From assembly GCA_002343075.1 (NCBI GenBank), contig DDRH01000022.1:181527-245526 (forward strand): a stretch of DNA of 64,000 nucleotides, read 5' to 3'. How positions within the stretch are numbered: the stretch's first letter is position 1; each line of letters opens with the position of its first letter. Shown one piece after another: positions 45,801 through 54,352 of the stretch. Both the position numbers and the translations under genes were made by a program. Below the pieces are notes generated by a model. It had not been told where the DNA came from. It ran no database searches and saw only the letters and a program-made list of their open reading frames with translations. The stretch comes from Phycisphaerales bacterium UBA2421. Its GTDB lineage: Bacteria > Planctomycetota > Phycisphaerae > Tepidisphaerales > Tepidisphaeraceae.

Positions 45801-47595
45801 GCTCCTCTGCATGGAAACGCTTGCTCGCAACTACCTGATGCTGCCCAACAGGCTCGATGTCGCGATTTCGCGGCTTTACCAAGCATCGCAGTTATCTCCC
45901 ACAGCAAGGCTCTCAAAACCTATTCAACTCCCCGGCGGGCAGACACTCGACAACGCGACCTTTGCAGAGGCAGCACTGGCGATCAAACAGCTCCGGCGGG
46001 AGGTGTCTCGGGAGCGGCTCACGCGGATTGCGCTTCCCTCAGGAGATGCCCCGCCCGATGAGACTCCGCCGGCCTTTGTCCAGGCGATGGAGCCGATCGA
46101 TGGCGTCACCCGCCTGCTACGCCCGCCTACAGAGGGCGCGAGACACGATCGCTTAGTGGCGTACATGCCCGACAAAGGCGTGCGCGTGTTTCAGATCGTC
46201 GATGGCATCGCCAAGCCAATATTTGCCAGTCAAACCACCAGCATGCCCACCGGCTGCACATGGGTGGGCCAAAGCCTGCTCTACTGGACCGCCAACCGAG
46301 TTGTTTTCGTCAAGGGGGACGATAGCGGCCTGCCGATGTGGGAGATCTCGCTTGGCAACCTGCCACAGGTTGAACTTTCCGCCGCCGGGGAAGAGGAGAT
46401 TGCCAGTTCCAACCAGGACCTGACCGAGGCCGGCGAGCAAGCTCAGTCAGAGCGATTCAACAACCCCGATTTTGGCGGGGTCAATGCTCGAAGGGTGGTG
46501 GTTCGCCAGGGTGGCCAGATTATCGTTCGAAATGGAAATGCGGTGCGAGTCTTCCGCCCAAACCAGCCCAACAACGCTCCTGGCGAAACTGACGAACGCA
46601 TTGTGCAGGTGCGTGCGCTTTCCGATCGCGTGATTGTTTCGACGAACCAGGGCCGAATCCTCGCGCTCGATCTTGCCGACGGCAATTGCCTGTGGCAGGT
46701 GCGTCCCAGCGACCGCGCCATCGATCGATTGCTGGCGACCGACGATTTCGTCGCCACCCTGTTCTTCGACGACAGTTCCGCACAGATTGTCGCGATCGAT
46801 GCTACCACCGGGCAGTTTGCGTTCCGGCGGGTGTTCTCGCGCGATGCAGGCGTTGTCAATTTCTGCCTCGCCCCGGATGGCAAACTCCTCTGGCTGCGGC
46901 CCGAAGCCCTTTTTGCCAAAGACCTGTTCGATCCGTCTGACCGCCCGACTTACTCGCGCAGCATGCGTCCCCCCGACGGCGGGCCTGTGTTTGGCATGGA
47001 AATGCGGCTCCTCGACCAGATGCTCGTCGTCGATGACAAAGTGCTCATCCTTGCCGACGGCGGGCAGCATGTGCGCGCGTTCTCGCTTGACGATGGCCGT
47101 CCCATTTCGCAGAAAACCACCGACGGCAACCTCACCATCGAGCAGCGTTTTCGAACGGGTAGCGGCGATTGGAATGCCAAGCTCGCCGTCTTTGGCCGCA
47201 GGCTCTATTGCATGGGTGTTCTCGGCGAGATGATCTCGCACGACCTGGAGACATCGGATTATGTGGTGCTAAACGTCCGCCGGATTGATTCACCCCTTAA
47301 GTGGGCCGGGCGGGAGATGATCGCAACCACCACACACATTCTGCGCATCGAAGAACCGACCAACGCCGGTGCCGGCCGACGCCGCGACGCCGTCGCCGCC
47401 ACGCCCAATGCGGGGCTGAGCATCGCCGCTTTTCGGCGGGCACTTACCGACGGCGGCACCGAAAGCGGAAAGCTCGATCATCTCTTTCAAGTCGCCGGCA
47501 ATATCGTCAACGAACAATGGCAGCCCGTCGACGGCGGACTGGCCTATCTCACCGCCGATCGCAAACTGCATATTCTCAGAGGAAACGGCAAGTAG
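42805..47595 (+). CDS. giant secreted TPR and PQQ-type beta-propeller protein
   Basis: A 1596-residue protein with GAGGAG before its ATG and a signal peptide ending near SPLAAVELEG. Residues about 55-260 are TPR-like. Residues about 260-770 form a first PQQ/BamB-type propeller, with repeats such as CLDRRTGAERWSFA and IALDRHTGTLQWRIY. Residues about 770-1080 are again TPR-like. Residues about 1090-1590 form a second propeller, with LALDLADGNCLWQVRP and AIDATTGQFAFRRVF. Propeller repeats of this kind occur in dehydrogenases and BamB, but no quinoprotein active-site residues are evident. It is probably a periplasmic interaction scaffold. No role is assigned. Confidence 0.85.
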   Translation: MRSSHATDDRRTGARVGRRFAGMVFAALYASPLAAVELEGPVRNSLFGKDSLQGIYVRDSAIAVEKIAHAERLERLKEWAKAAEIYQEIIEQYPDRVVPSRVNDENQIVQYTSVVSAVQERLAKWPADGLTAYRNRYEVAARAILDDVSPSESTDKEALHRVAKLYFVTDTARDAAQRLIDLQLQNGDFAAAAWLGDRLLQWHPGIDAMRAQLLFRTAIAYRLLGNDETAAARGDELAREHPDATGLVRGGQMKLADALAEALTAEISIQSLATDSWPTAFGNNSRDRVPAAITGIGARLFSVPIVRAAPRLPAGQRAPADMDRDQRQAGFATGILPVIDRGELFFQDNQRIYGLSLDSGLPLAGWAETYAGDRAGRYSIADAFPTPLGAQLAVTVTDDTVLSVLGQNDLRAMLYSGNLGASRESRLVCLDRRTGAERWSFASRSLNQRDERTPGRGMELQGTPVVAGDRVFITAQSASGVQFQKCELIALDRHTGTLQWRIYIASASVNSQIWDVESTLQDQQTPQLSFADGRLYVCTNLGATAAIDATDGTIIWLNLYPREATAQSRLQQLRRPMASGMNVSRKPRPWAHNPVIVSGNRVFTLPRNSEFAFINDASTGAEISRIPVQPFDSADTLIGVTGERLLLAGLKSVYCLNWGKFQADAPVGAYLQWSSIFKRGGFDDASLRGRPFLTHDSVYVPTAWQMSRIALGNGKAISSYPGEGREWSEEESAGNLLVLQDHLVIAGPEQVAVYTDLNVAMQKLDAESQRDPSSPKPRLRYAEVMFVAGRFDLAAAKLDEARDLLTAAGALQPGPDRNRLFNSSLNFAKKLTSQPREEASIRGFFDRAAVAAASPQQNVAFRIAKARWLNQQKDDAGELTLYQQILADPAMRLELISGADGGPVTQAAYIAERAVGEIIMRNPAVYAPIEQAAQAEFDAVANDNDPEKLLAIAQTYPNSKISAAALFASAGIYEHRGDYRQSVMILRSLLPRNLSNNDRLLCMETLARNYLMLPNRLDVAISRLYQASQLSPTARLSKPIQLPGGQTLDNATFAEAALAIKQLRREVSRERLTRIALPSGDAPPDETPPAFVQAMEPIDGVTRLLRPPTEGARHDRLVAYMPDKGVRVFQIVDGIAKPIFASQTTSMPTGCTWVGQSLLYWTANRVVFVKGDDSGLPMWEISLGNLPQVELSAAGEEEIASSNQDLTEAGEQAQSERFNNPDFGGVNARRVVVRQGGQIIVRNGNAVRVFRPNQPNNAPGETDERIVQVRALSDRVIVSTNQGRILALDLADGNCLWQVRPSDRAIDRLLATDDFVATLFFDDSSAQIVAIDATTGQFAFRRVFSRDAGVVNFCLAPDGKLLWLRPEALFAKDLFDPSDRPTYSRSMRPPDGGPVFGMEMRLLDQMLVVDDKVLILADGGQHVRAFSLDDGRPISQKTTDGNLTIEQRFRTGSGDWNAKLAVFGRRLYCMGVLGEMISHDLETSDYVVLNVRRIDSPLKWAGREMIATTTHILRIEEPTNAGAGRRRDAVAATPNAGLSIAAFRRALTDGGTESGKLDHLFQVAGNIVNEQWQPVDGGLAYLTADRKLHILRGNGK

Positions 47596-47681
47596 CGGCA
47601 GGAACGCACTCGCGACAAACCGCTCGCCAACCATGCAACCGCCCGTTCCACGCATGGCACAAGCGGCGGCAGAAGGATATA

Positions 47682-47960
47682 ATGCAGGAGCCTGAGAGGA
47701 GCACCGTGGGTCAACCGCTTGAACAATCAACACTGCCGATTCGCGAGCGCGTGCAGAACGTGCTCGACCTCATTCGCCCGGCAGTGCAGGCCGACGGCGG
47801 CGATATCGAACTCGTTGATGTCAATGCTGGCGTCGTGTCGATCCGATTTCATGGCGCCTGCCACGGCTGCCCAAGCAGCACCATGACGCTCCAATATGGC
47901 CTCGAACGCAATCTGCGCGAGAAGATCCCTGAAATCACCCGCGTGGTTCCCGTTACATAG
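47682..47960 (+). CDS. NifU C-terminal (NfuA-type) iron-sulfur scaffold protein
   Basis: A 92-residue protein: VLDLIRPAVQADGGDIELVDV, then GACHGCPSSTMTL with the CxxC cluster ligands, then LERNLREKIPEI. This is the minimal Nfu domain that holds and delivers a [4Fe-4S] cluster. It matters because radical-SAM enzymes such as MtaB at 61 kb need clusters, though no direct link is shown. ATG 47682 is chosen; a GTG a few codons later is possible. The open frame upstream overlaps the propeller gene and is not conserved. Confidence 0.93.
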   Translation: MQEPERSTVGQPLEQSTLPIRERVQNVLDLIRPAVQADGGDIELVDVNAGVVSIRFHGACHGCPSSTMTLQYGLERNLREKIPEITRVVPVT

Positions 47961-47972
47961 CTGCCCACGACA

Positions 47973-47988
47973 TTGCAGCCTGCTGCAA
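47973..47988 (+). terminator. short hairpin after the NfuA-type gene
   Basis: TTGCAG (47973-47978) and CTGCAA (47983-47988) form a 6-bp stem with a 4-base loop, 12 bases after the stop. A GC-rich CCCGGG repeat pair lies about 40 bases further on. No T tract follows, so this is a weak call. Confidence 0.25.
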
Positions 47989-48048
47989 GATTGCCCTATG
48001 CATCGTTGGTAGTGAGCCGCCCCGCCCGGGGGCGTGCCCGGGAGCCGC

Positions 48049-48855
48049 TCATTTGATGACAATTTTTTCCAGCCCCTCCACCGCCGGGGGATACTTCATG
48101 TTCAGCCGCTGCATCGAACGAACGATTACATCGCTGATCGCCCAATTGCGATACCACTTTCGATCGGCCGGGATGACATACCAGGGGGCGTGTCGGGTGC
48201 TGGTCTTGTCGATCGCCTCTTCAAACGCCGCCATGTAGTCGTCCCACAATTCGCGCTCTTTTAAGTCACCCGGGTTGAACTTCCAGTGCTCTTGCGGGTC
48301 GGCCAGGCGGGCTTCGAGCCGCTCTTTCTGCTCGGCCTTGGATATGTGAAGGAAAAACTTCAGGATAAGCGTGCCTTCTTCCGCAAGAATGCGCTCGAAG
48401 TTGTTGATGTGTTCGTAGCGGTGCTTCCAGACGCTCCGCGGAGCGATGTTGTGAACGCGCTCGATCAGCACGGCCTCGTAGTGGCTGCGGTTGTGAATGC
48501 CGATCATCCCCCTCTGCGGGGCCGCGAGGTGATGCCGCCAGAGAAAATCGTGCGACCGTTCAAGGCTGGAAGGCACCTTGAAGCTGGTTACACTGCAGCC
48601 TTGCGGGTTGACCCCGTGAAACACATGATCAATCGCGCCGTCCTTCCCGCCGGCGTCCATCGCCTGCAGGACAATCAACACCGAGTGCTTTCCCTCGGCA
48701 TACAATCGCTCCTGCAGGTCCCAGAGCTTGGATCGCAACTTCTCTATCGCCGGTTGCGCCGATTCCTTATCCTTAAATCTGCCCGTGTCGTCTGTCTTAC
48801 ATTTCTTGATATGAAAGCGCTTTCCCGGTGTGGCGAGGTGGTCAGAGTCAATCAT
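48049..48855 (-). CDS. ppk2: polyphosphate kinase 2 family protein (PPK2)
   Basis: A soluble polyphosphate:nucleotide phosphotransferase of 268 residues. Motifs are QAMDAGGKDGAIDHVF (Walker A region), GVNPQGCSVTSFKVPSS, IGIHNRSHYEAVLIERVHN, LKFFLHISKAEQKERL and HAPWYVIPADRKWYRN. The match is along the whole PPK2 domain. The start at the ATG ending at 48855 (MIDSDHLATPGKRF) is preferred to a longer frame without conserved sequence. It may make ATP or GTP from polyphosphate, or the reverse. It converges with the NfuA-type gene. Confidence 0.93.
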   Translation of the reverse strand: MIDSDHLATPGKRFHIKKCKTDDTGRFKDKESAQPAIEKLRSKLWDLQERLYAEGKHSVLIVLQAMDAGGKDGAIDHVFHGVNPQGCSVTSFKVPSSLERSHDFLWRHHLAAPQRGMIGIHNRSHYEAVLIERVHNIAPRSVWKHRYEHINNFERILAEEGTLILKFFLHISKAEQKERLEARLADPQEHWKFNPGDLKERELWDDYMAAFEEAIDKTSTRHAPWYVIPADRKWYRNWAISDVIVRSMQRLNMKYPPAVEGLEKIVIK

Positions 48856-49018
48856 TCTCGCAATGCTACCCGCACCGCAGGGGACCCGGGCCAAAAATAA
48901 TCGCAAAATGACAGCGCACTCGCCCACCGGAAGCCGTAATCAAGGCGAACGGCCTGCCCGACGAGTCTCATATGCCTCGTGTTCTATATCAGGCGATGAA
49001 CACGTTGAGCCACCATCA

Positions 49019-50215
49019 CTAAGCCAACGGCAGTTCCACCACAGTCGCGGTGCGCATCGATCCTTCTGCCGGAATTGTGAGTTTGGTGCCGGGCGCAAAG
49101 TGGGGCTTTTTGAGAAACGCAAACCCGATCGACGCGTTGCCGCGCACGGGGGAAACGGTGCTGCTGGTGACGATACCGATCTGATTCTGCTCGGCGTCAA
49201 ACACAGGCGAGCCAGCGATCGGCAGCGAGTCATCAAGCATCTTAAACCCCGCCAGCATCCGGGGCACCTGCTGGCGGGCGTGCATGCGCGCGACAATCTC
49301 CTGGCCCACGTAGCACTTGCTCAGGCTCACGGCCCGCCGAAAAAGTGCGCCCGTCTCCGCGGGTAAAACGCCCGGCCCGGTTTCTTCCGCGGGCGTGGTT
49401 GCGGCCTCTCGCAGCTTGCGGGCGGGATACGCAGTGGCCGGTGAAACAACCGCAAAATCGATCCCGCAAAGCGCGTGCCCCGCTTCAATCCGCCGGGCGT
49501 TAAAGGCAGCCCAGCCCACACCACGCGCCAGCGGTGCACCCTCGGCACCCTCTGCAGTCAATCGCGTCCAGATCGCCACCGCGGAATCTGTCGGCACCAG
49601 CAAACACGCTGCAGGCGCATCGTTAAGATTGTCTTCAAACACCACCACTTCGACCCCATCAATCGCCAGCCGCCCCGCCTTGACATCGCTCAGCTTGCCC
49701 CCCTCGCCAGCAACCGCTGCGAGCACCTCGCGCGCCTTCGGCCCGATGAGTAGGAAAGGATGCCACACCCCCACCGCCGACTGCATCTTCACTTGCTCGG
49801 CAAACAGATACTTATCAAAGACATCCTTCAGAGACTCAATCAGTGTGACATCAGCAATCATCATCGCGACATCACCCAGCTCAATCACGCGCATATCTGC
49901 TACGATGCGGCCCTTGAGATTGAGCAGAAACGAGTAGACACCCCCTCCAGCAGGCATGGGTTGCTTCGTCTCCTTGTCCCAAGTTTGGTTGCTGATCAAC
50001 CCATTCAGAAACGAGCAGCGGTCGCGACCGGTGAAAAGCAGCGCACCGCGAAATGGCAAATCCATGATTCCACAAGACTTGTGAAGCGCAGCATACTCCA
50101 GCTGCGGCTGGCCGAAAGTGCTGACTATCTCGATAGACCCGAACGACTGCATGTCGGCGTCCACCGATTGATGCAGTTCCAGCAGCGGGTTGGGAATTTG
50201 GGGAATTTGTTCCAT
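49019..50215 (-). CDS. ygfZ: tRNA-modifying/folate-binding protein YgfZ (GcvT-like)
   Basis: A 398-residue aminomethyltransferase-like protein. The N-terminal half has GALLFTGRDRCSFLNGLISNQ, and the C-terminal half has the YgfZ signature SLSKCYVGQEIVARMHAR (family K-x-CYxGQE). YgfZ uses tetrahydrofolate and helps maintain Fe-S enzymes such as MiaB-type methylthiotransferases; this fits the presence of mtaB and an Nfu protein in the same window. At nearly 400 residues it is longer than E. coli YgfZ (about 325), closer to GcvT length. It diverges from the UVR-motif gene. Confidence 0.9.
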   Translation of the reverse strand: MEQIPQIPNPLLELHQSVDADMQSFGSIEIVSTFGQPQLEYAALHKSCGIMDLPFRGALLFTGRDRCSFLNGLISNQTWDKETKQPMPAGGGVYSFLLNLKGRIVADMRVIELGDVAMMIADVTLIESLKDVFDKYLFAEQVKMQSAVGVWHPFLLIGPKAREVLAAVAGEGGKLSDVKAGRLAIDGVEVVVFEDNLNDAPAACLLVPTDSAVAIWTRLTAEGAEGAPLARGVGWAAFNARRIEAGHALCGIDFAVVSPATAYPARKLREAATTPAEETGPGVLPAETGALFRRAVSLSKCYVGQEIVARMHARQQVPRMLAGFKMLDDSLPIAGSPVFDAEQNQIGIVTSSTVSPVRGNASIGFAFLKKPHFAPGTKLTIPAEGSMRTATVVELPLA

Positions 50216-50390
50216 TGCTACGAGCCGATTTTAGCACAGCCGACGCAAAGTTGCTGTCACTTACAAAGTTCGAGCGGGAATCTCTCCAATTGGTTCGTAT
50301 ACTATGCATGAGTGGGTCGGAGACCCGCTCCCCGGGACGGAGAGAACGCAACCGCCTCTCTGTTCATTGCGCTGTGATGGAGTTGAGCCA

Positions 50391-51212
50391 ATGAGCGAAC
50401 AACCAAGTGATGGACAACCTCTGCCCGACGAACCCGACGAAGCGTCATCAACCAAAGACATCGCTCCCGTGCTTAGCGGCTGGGATTACGAGCCGGGCGC
50501 GATCAATGTCCGCAAGATTCGCGGGGTGGATGGCGTCGCCAGGCTGCAGATGCGGCTCGATCTCGGACTGCTGCAGATGGAACTGTCTGGCCGGCCCGAT
50601 GGCCAGCGCCCGCACGGTTGTGAGTCGTTGCTCGACTACTTCGAGGGCCAGCTCGACAAGCACCGCGACCGCAACGGCACCGAGCTGGGCTTTCATCTCA
50701 CCAACAACCAATGCCAACTGCTTCGTGACGAAGCGCAGATGTATTATCACCGCTACCTCAGCCTTTATGTGCTGGAAGATTTCACCGGCGTGGTACGCGA
50801 TACCGAGCGAAATCTGCGCGTGCTCGACCTCTGCGGGCGATATGCGGTTGATGAGCATGATCGCCTGGCGCTCGAGCAGTATCGCCCTTACATCATCATG
50901 ATGAATGCCCGCGCAAGTGCGTCGCTGCTCTTTAAGGTTAATCAATTTCGCGAAGCACTTTCACTTGTCGAAGAGGCGCTGGCCAACATCCGCGATTTCT
51001 TCGGAAAGTTTGGACAGTCCGATGCATACGGCTACAGCGGCGAAGTAAAAATGCTCAAGCGATTCGCGCGCGAGATTCGCAAGAAAATGCCCATCGACCC
51101 TCTCACCCGCCTGCAAACCCAACTCGATCGCGCCGTAAAGGCCGAGCGATATGAGGAAGCAGCACGGCTTCGCGATGAAATCAGGCAAAAAAGCGAAGAA
51201 GCAAGAGCCTAA
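50391..51212 (+). CDS. UVR (UvrB/UvrC-motif) domain protein of unknown function
   Basis: A 273-residue protein starting MSEQPSDGQPLPDEPDEASS. Residues about 30-200 are a helical region with several DLLDYFEGQLD-type stretches and no family I recognise. The C-terminus, TQLDRAVKAERYEEAARLRD, matches the UVR motif that binds UvrB or forms McsA-like contacts. No zinc fingers are present, so it is not McsA. A TATACT -10-like element lies at 50298-50303 without a clear -35. The role may be in protein-protein contact during stress; this is inference. Confidence 0.7.
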   Translation: MSEQPSDGQPLPDEPDEASSTKDIAPVLSGWDYEPGAINVRKIRGVDGVARLQMRLDLGLLQMELSGRPDGQRPHGCESLLDYFEGQLDKHRDRNGTELGFHLTNNQCQLLRDEAQMYYHRYLSLYVLEDFTGVVRDTERNLRVLDLCGRYAVDEHDRLALEQYRPYIIMMNARASASLLFKVNQFREALSLVEEALANIRDFFGKFGQSDAYGYSGEVKMLKRFAREIRKKMPIDPLTRLQTQLDRAVKAERYEEAARLRDEIRQKSEEARA

Positions 51213-51403
51213 CCCGCCGAACGCGCCTCTCGAAAGCTCTAAACCGCGCAAGCTGTAAGCGAGGCGCATAGATGGGCGATAGAGACCCCGAACTGCAGGT
51301 GCAGCAAGCGCCCAATCGTCAAACCCGTAGCAAACCGCGCCCCGCCGCGATATGATTCACTGATACTAGCGGCAACGTAAAGTTGACGTGAAGCTTGAGT
51401 CTT

Positions 51404-51477
51404 GTTCCCGTAGCTCAATTGGATAGAGCATCGGATTCCGAATCCGAAGGTTGCAGGTTCGATCCCCGCCGGGAACG
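51404..51477 (+). tRNA. tRNA-Arg (anticodon CCG)
   Basis: The acceptor arms GTTCCCG and CGGGAAC pair exactly, with G as discriminator. The D stem is GCTC/GAGC, and the anticodon stem TCGGA/TCCGA carries the loop TTCCGAA with anticodon CCG. The T arm (GCAGG/CCCGC) has one A-C mismatch. CCA is not encoded. It reads CGG codons. Confidence 0.95.
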
Positions 51478-51726
51478 TTAGGAAACTCGCAGAATCGAAG
51501 CTCGCCCCGCAAACACACAGCCACCGGTTGGACACGGGGCATACAACCGCCGAACCATCCGATCTCAATGACCAGATTGGTTTCTCGCGAGTCGACAAGT
51601 TAAGTCTGTCACATCCCCAGCTCTGGCGACAAACTGCCACTGCGGCGAAGATTCGTGGGCTAGAGGGAGCACAAACTCAATTCCGCGGCATACCCCGAGA
51701 TTTCAGGCGTGAGAAGATCCGGCAAA

Positions 51727-51800
51727 TGGGCGGTACAGGGCTCGAACCTGTGACCCCCAGCGTGTCATGCTGGTGCGCTAGCCAACTGCGCCAACCGCCC
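51727..51800 (-). tRNA. tRNA-Val (anticodon GAC)
   Basis: On the minus strand, acceptor arms GGGCGGT and ACCGCCC pair, with discriminator A. The D stem is GCGC/GCGC, the anticodon stem CCAGC/GCTGG with loop ATGACAC (anticodon GAC), and the T arm is ACAGG/CCTGT. CCA is not encoded. The 249 bases between the two tRNAs hold nothing recognisable; antisense frames through them are artefacts. Confidence 0.95.
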
Positions 51801-51906
51801 GTCGAAAAGGTACTCTATTCCTTTGCGGTGTCGGATTCAAGGCGCGCAGTTTACTCGCGGCAGGATGCCGGATGCGGCGCAGCGGGATGGGTGCTGCGGT
51901 GTTTCC

Positions 51907-52917
51907 CTACTTCGGTGGCTCTTTTGCGTTTAGCCAGGTCATCATCTTTCTCAGCTTGCGGCCGGTGACTTCGACCGGGTGGTCGTGGTCGGCTTCATAG
52001 AGACGCTTGAAGTTCTGCATACCGGCCTCGAATTCTGCCCGCCAGCCTCTTGCAAAGGTCCCGTCCTGAATCTCCTTTAGGACCTGCCTCATTTCCTGTT
52101 TTGTCAGTTCGGTGACGATCCGCGGGCCGGTTTTCAGGTCGCCCCACTCGGCGGTGTTACTGATGCTGTATCGCATGTAATCAAGCCCGCCCTGGTAGAT
52201 CAGGTCTACGATCAGCTTAACTTCGTGTACGCACTCGAAATAGGCCATTTCGGGCGGGTAGCCGGCTTCGATGAGCGTCTCGAAGCCTGCCTTGATTAGC
52301 GCGCTAAGCCCGCCGCAGAGGACGACCTGCTCGCCGAAGAGGTCTGTCTCACATTCGTCCTTAAAATTGGTCTCGATGATGCCGCTGCGCGCCCCGCCGA
52401 CGCCTCTGGCCCAGGCGAGGCCTATATTGCGAGCATTTCCGGTTGCATCCTGATGCACCGCGAGCAGGCAGGGCACGCCGCCGCCCTTTTCAAACTCGCT
52501 GCGGACGAGGTGGCCCGGGCCTTTGGGGGCGACCATAAGCACATCCACATCAGCCGGCGCTACGATTGTCTTAAAGTGAAAGTTAAACCCGTGGGTACAG
52601 CCGACAGCTTGCCCGGCACGGAGGTGCGGCTTGATGCTCTTGTCGTAGACGCCCGGCTGAACCTCGTCTGGAAGCGTGATGATGGCCAGATCGGCCTGCT
52701 TCACAGCATCTTCGACGCTCATTGGGTCAAACCCCTTTTCGATCGCCAGGCGGCCGTTGGCGCTGTCCTTGCGATTGGCGACGATCACTTTCAGGCCACT
52801 TTCTCGCATATTCTGAGCGTGAGCGTGGCCTTGTGACCCGAAACCTATCACCGCTACAACTTTACCCTTGAGGCCATCGAGGGGTGCGTCTTTCTCGTAG
52901 AGAATATTGAGTGCCAT
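51907..52917 (-). CDS. ilvC: ketol-acid reductoisomerase IlvC
   Basis: A class I enzyme of 336 residues in branched-chain amino acid synthesis. Motifs include VAVIGFGSQGHAHAQNMRES (NADPH site), CTHGFNFHF, VAPKGPGHLVRSEFE, and the metal-binding ETDLFGEQVVLCGG and AYFECVHEVKLIVDLIYQGG segments. The ATG at 52917 has an AAGGA site 11 nt upstream; the frame continues a little further without conservation. A TTGACA promoter lies just upstream. The ilvBN and ilvD genes are not in the window. It diverges from the argD-like gene. Confidence 0.97.
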   Translation of the reverse strand: MALNILYEKDAPLDGLKGKVVAVIGFGSQGHAHAQNMRESGLKVIVANRKDSANGRLAIEKGFDPMSVEDAVKQADLAIITLPDEVQPGVYDKSIKPHLRAGQAVGCTHGFNFHFKTIVAPADVDVLMVAPKGPGHLVRSEFEKGGGVPCLLAVHQDATGNARNIGLAWARGVGGARSGIIETNFKDECETDLFGEQVVLCGGLSALIKAGFETLIEAGYPPEMAYFECVHEVKLIVDLIYQGGLDYMRYSISNTAEWGDLKTGPRIVTELTKQEMRQVLKEIQDGTFARGWRAEFEAGMQNFKRLYEADHDHPVEVTGRKLRKMMTWLNAKEPPK

Positions 52918-52951
52918 GGTCGATCTATCCTTAAAAACAGTTGAATCGTAA

Positions 52952-52980
52952 AGACTAGAGGCTTGTCGGGTTGCTGTCAA
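52952..52980 (-). promoter_or_regulatory. candidate sigma-70 promoter of ilvC
   Basis: On the minus strand, TTGACA (52980-52975) is a perfect -35 box, 17 bp from TAGTCT (52957-52952), which matches the -10 consensus at three of six positions. The start codon follows about 30 bases past the likely transcription start. Confidence 0.5.
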
Positions 52981-53107
52981 AGCGAATTCAGATTTGATAA
53001 ATTAGTCGACGGTTTTCGCATGACGGCGAGCGCACGACTGATTTACGGCTGGCAGATTGCGCGTAAAGGCTGCGCGGCGAACCAGAGGCAGACGAGGAGA
53101 CCGAAAA

Positions 53108-54352
53108 TTGGATACGCCCGAATTGATCGATCGCGCGAATGCAGTGCTTATTGGAAACTACGCCCGCATGCCCACTGCGATGGTGCGCGGCGAAGGCTCG
53201 CTGGTCTGGGATAGCACCGGGAAGCAATATATCGACTTGTTTGCAGGCTTTGGCGGGGCGGTGCTCGGGCATGCCCACCCGGCCCTCGTGGCAGCAGTGA
53301 CGGAGCAGGCGCAAAAGCTGTGGCATGTGGGGAACACGTTTCATACCGAGCCGCAGGTGCGCCTCGCCGAGCATCTAAACCGCACGGCTTTCGCGGGAAA
53401 GGCGTTTTTCTGTCACAGCGGGCTGGAAAGCAACGAGGCGGCGATCAAACTCGCCAGGCTGCGCGGAGCACAGCAGAATCCGAAGCGGTGGAAGGTTGTG
53501 TCGTTTAACAAGAGCTTTCACGGGCGCTCGCTTGCCATGATTGCGGCGACCGGCAACCCTGCTGTGAAGGCTGGGTTTGAACCGATGGTGCCGGGGTTTA
53601 TGCAGGTCGATCTCGGCGACATGGAGGGACTCGCCGCCGCCGCAGATAATGAGACTGCTGCGATTATTGTTGAGCCGATCCAGGGCGAAGGCGGCATTCA
53701 TCCGCTGCCTATAGAGTTTGCGGTTGAACTGCGCAAGCTCTGCGATGCGCGCAACATAACGCTCATTTTTGACGAAGTGTGGACTGGTTGCGGGCGGACG
53801 GGACGATGGTTTGGACATCAATGGTTCGACGCAGGCAGCTTGTCGGCAACGAGGCAGGCCTCGACAGGTGAATGTCGGGCCGGCGAATGCGTGAAGCCTG
53901 ATATTCTCACAATCGGCAAAGCCATCGGTGGCGGGCTGCCGGTCGGGACGATGTTTGCGAGGCCCGAGCTTGCCGCATTGCTCGTACCGGGCAAGCACGG
54001 GTGCACGCTCGGCGGCAACGCCGTCTGCATGGCGGCGGCAGCGACGGTGTTTGATGTCATCGAGCGAGAGCAACTTCTGCAACACGCGCTCAACCTCGGC
54101 GAACACGCGATGTCACGGCTTCGCAATGAGACCAAGGCTGCGGGCAGAGTGGCGGCGGTGCGTGGCCGCGGGCTTTTCATCGGTGTTGAACTGGCGGCAG
54201 CGCCCGTCAAGCTGGTTGAGCGCGCCCTTGATCAGGGCTTAATCACTAACGTCACGGCGAGCAAGGTCATCCGAATCGCCCCGCCGGTCAATATCGACCA
54301 GGCAACGCTCGACCGAGGGCTGGATATACTCATTCGGGCGATCAACGAATGA
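53108..54352 (+). CDS. argD: class III aminotransferase, acetylornithine/succinyldiaminopimelate type
   Basis: A PLP enzyme of 414 residues. Motifs are IDLFAGFGGAVLGHAHP, FFCHSGLESNEAAIKLAR, EPIQGEGGIHP, LIFDEVWTGCGRTGRWF and the PLP Lys in LTIGKAIGGGLP. The start is a TTG with GAGGAG 10 nt upstream (DTPELIDRANAVL); the frame is open upstream without conservation. The family usually has about 395-405 residues; the extra length comes mainly from SLSATRQASTGECRAG between GHQWFDA and the KPDILTIG strand, where relatives go almost directly on. The exact substrate (acetylornithine or another amino donor) is not proved. The lipoprotein gene overlaps its stop. Confidence 0.85.
   Translation: MDTPELIDRANAVLIGNYARMPTAMVRGEGSLVWDSTGKQYIDLFAGFGGAVLGHAHPALVAAVTEQAQKLWHVGNTFHTEPQVRLAEHLNRTAFAGKAFFCHSGLESNEAAIKLARLRGAQQNPKRWKVVSFNKSFHGRSLAMIAATGNPAVKAGFEPMVPGFMQVDLGDMEGLAAAADNETAAIIVEPIQGEGGIHPLPIEFAVELRKLCDARNITLIFDEVWTGCGRTGRWFGHQWFDAGSLSATRQASTGECRAGECVKPDILTIGKAIGGGLPVGTMFARPELAALLVPGKHGCTLGGNAVCMAAAATVFDVIEREQLLQHALNLGEHAMSRLRNETKAAGRVAAVRGRGLFIGVELAAAPVKLVERALDQGLITNVTASKVIRIAPPVNIDQATLDRGLDILIRAINE

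Noticed and set aside
50298..50303. TATACT element upstream of the UVR-motif gene as a full promoter
   Set aside because: No -35-like hexamer at 16-18 bp; kept only as a remark in the gene entry.
51239..51640. 133-residue minus-strand frame containing GIEPATFGFGIRCSIQLSYGN-like sequence
   Set aside because: It runs antisense through tRNA-Arg; this peptide pattern is the known artefact of translating a tRNA gene.
51528..51968. 146-residue plus-strand frame across tRNA-Val and the end of ilvC
   Set aside because: The conserved-looking part is antisense to the tRNA and the rest overlaps ilvC; no independent support.
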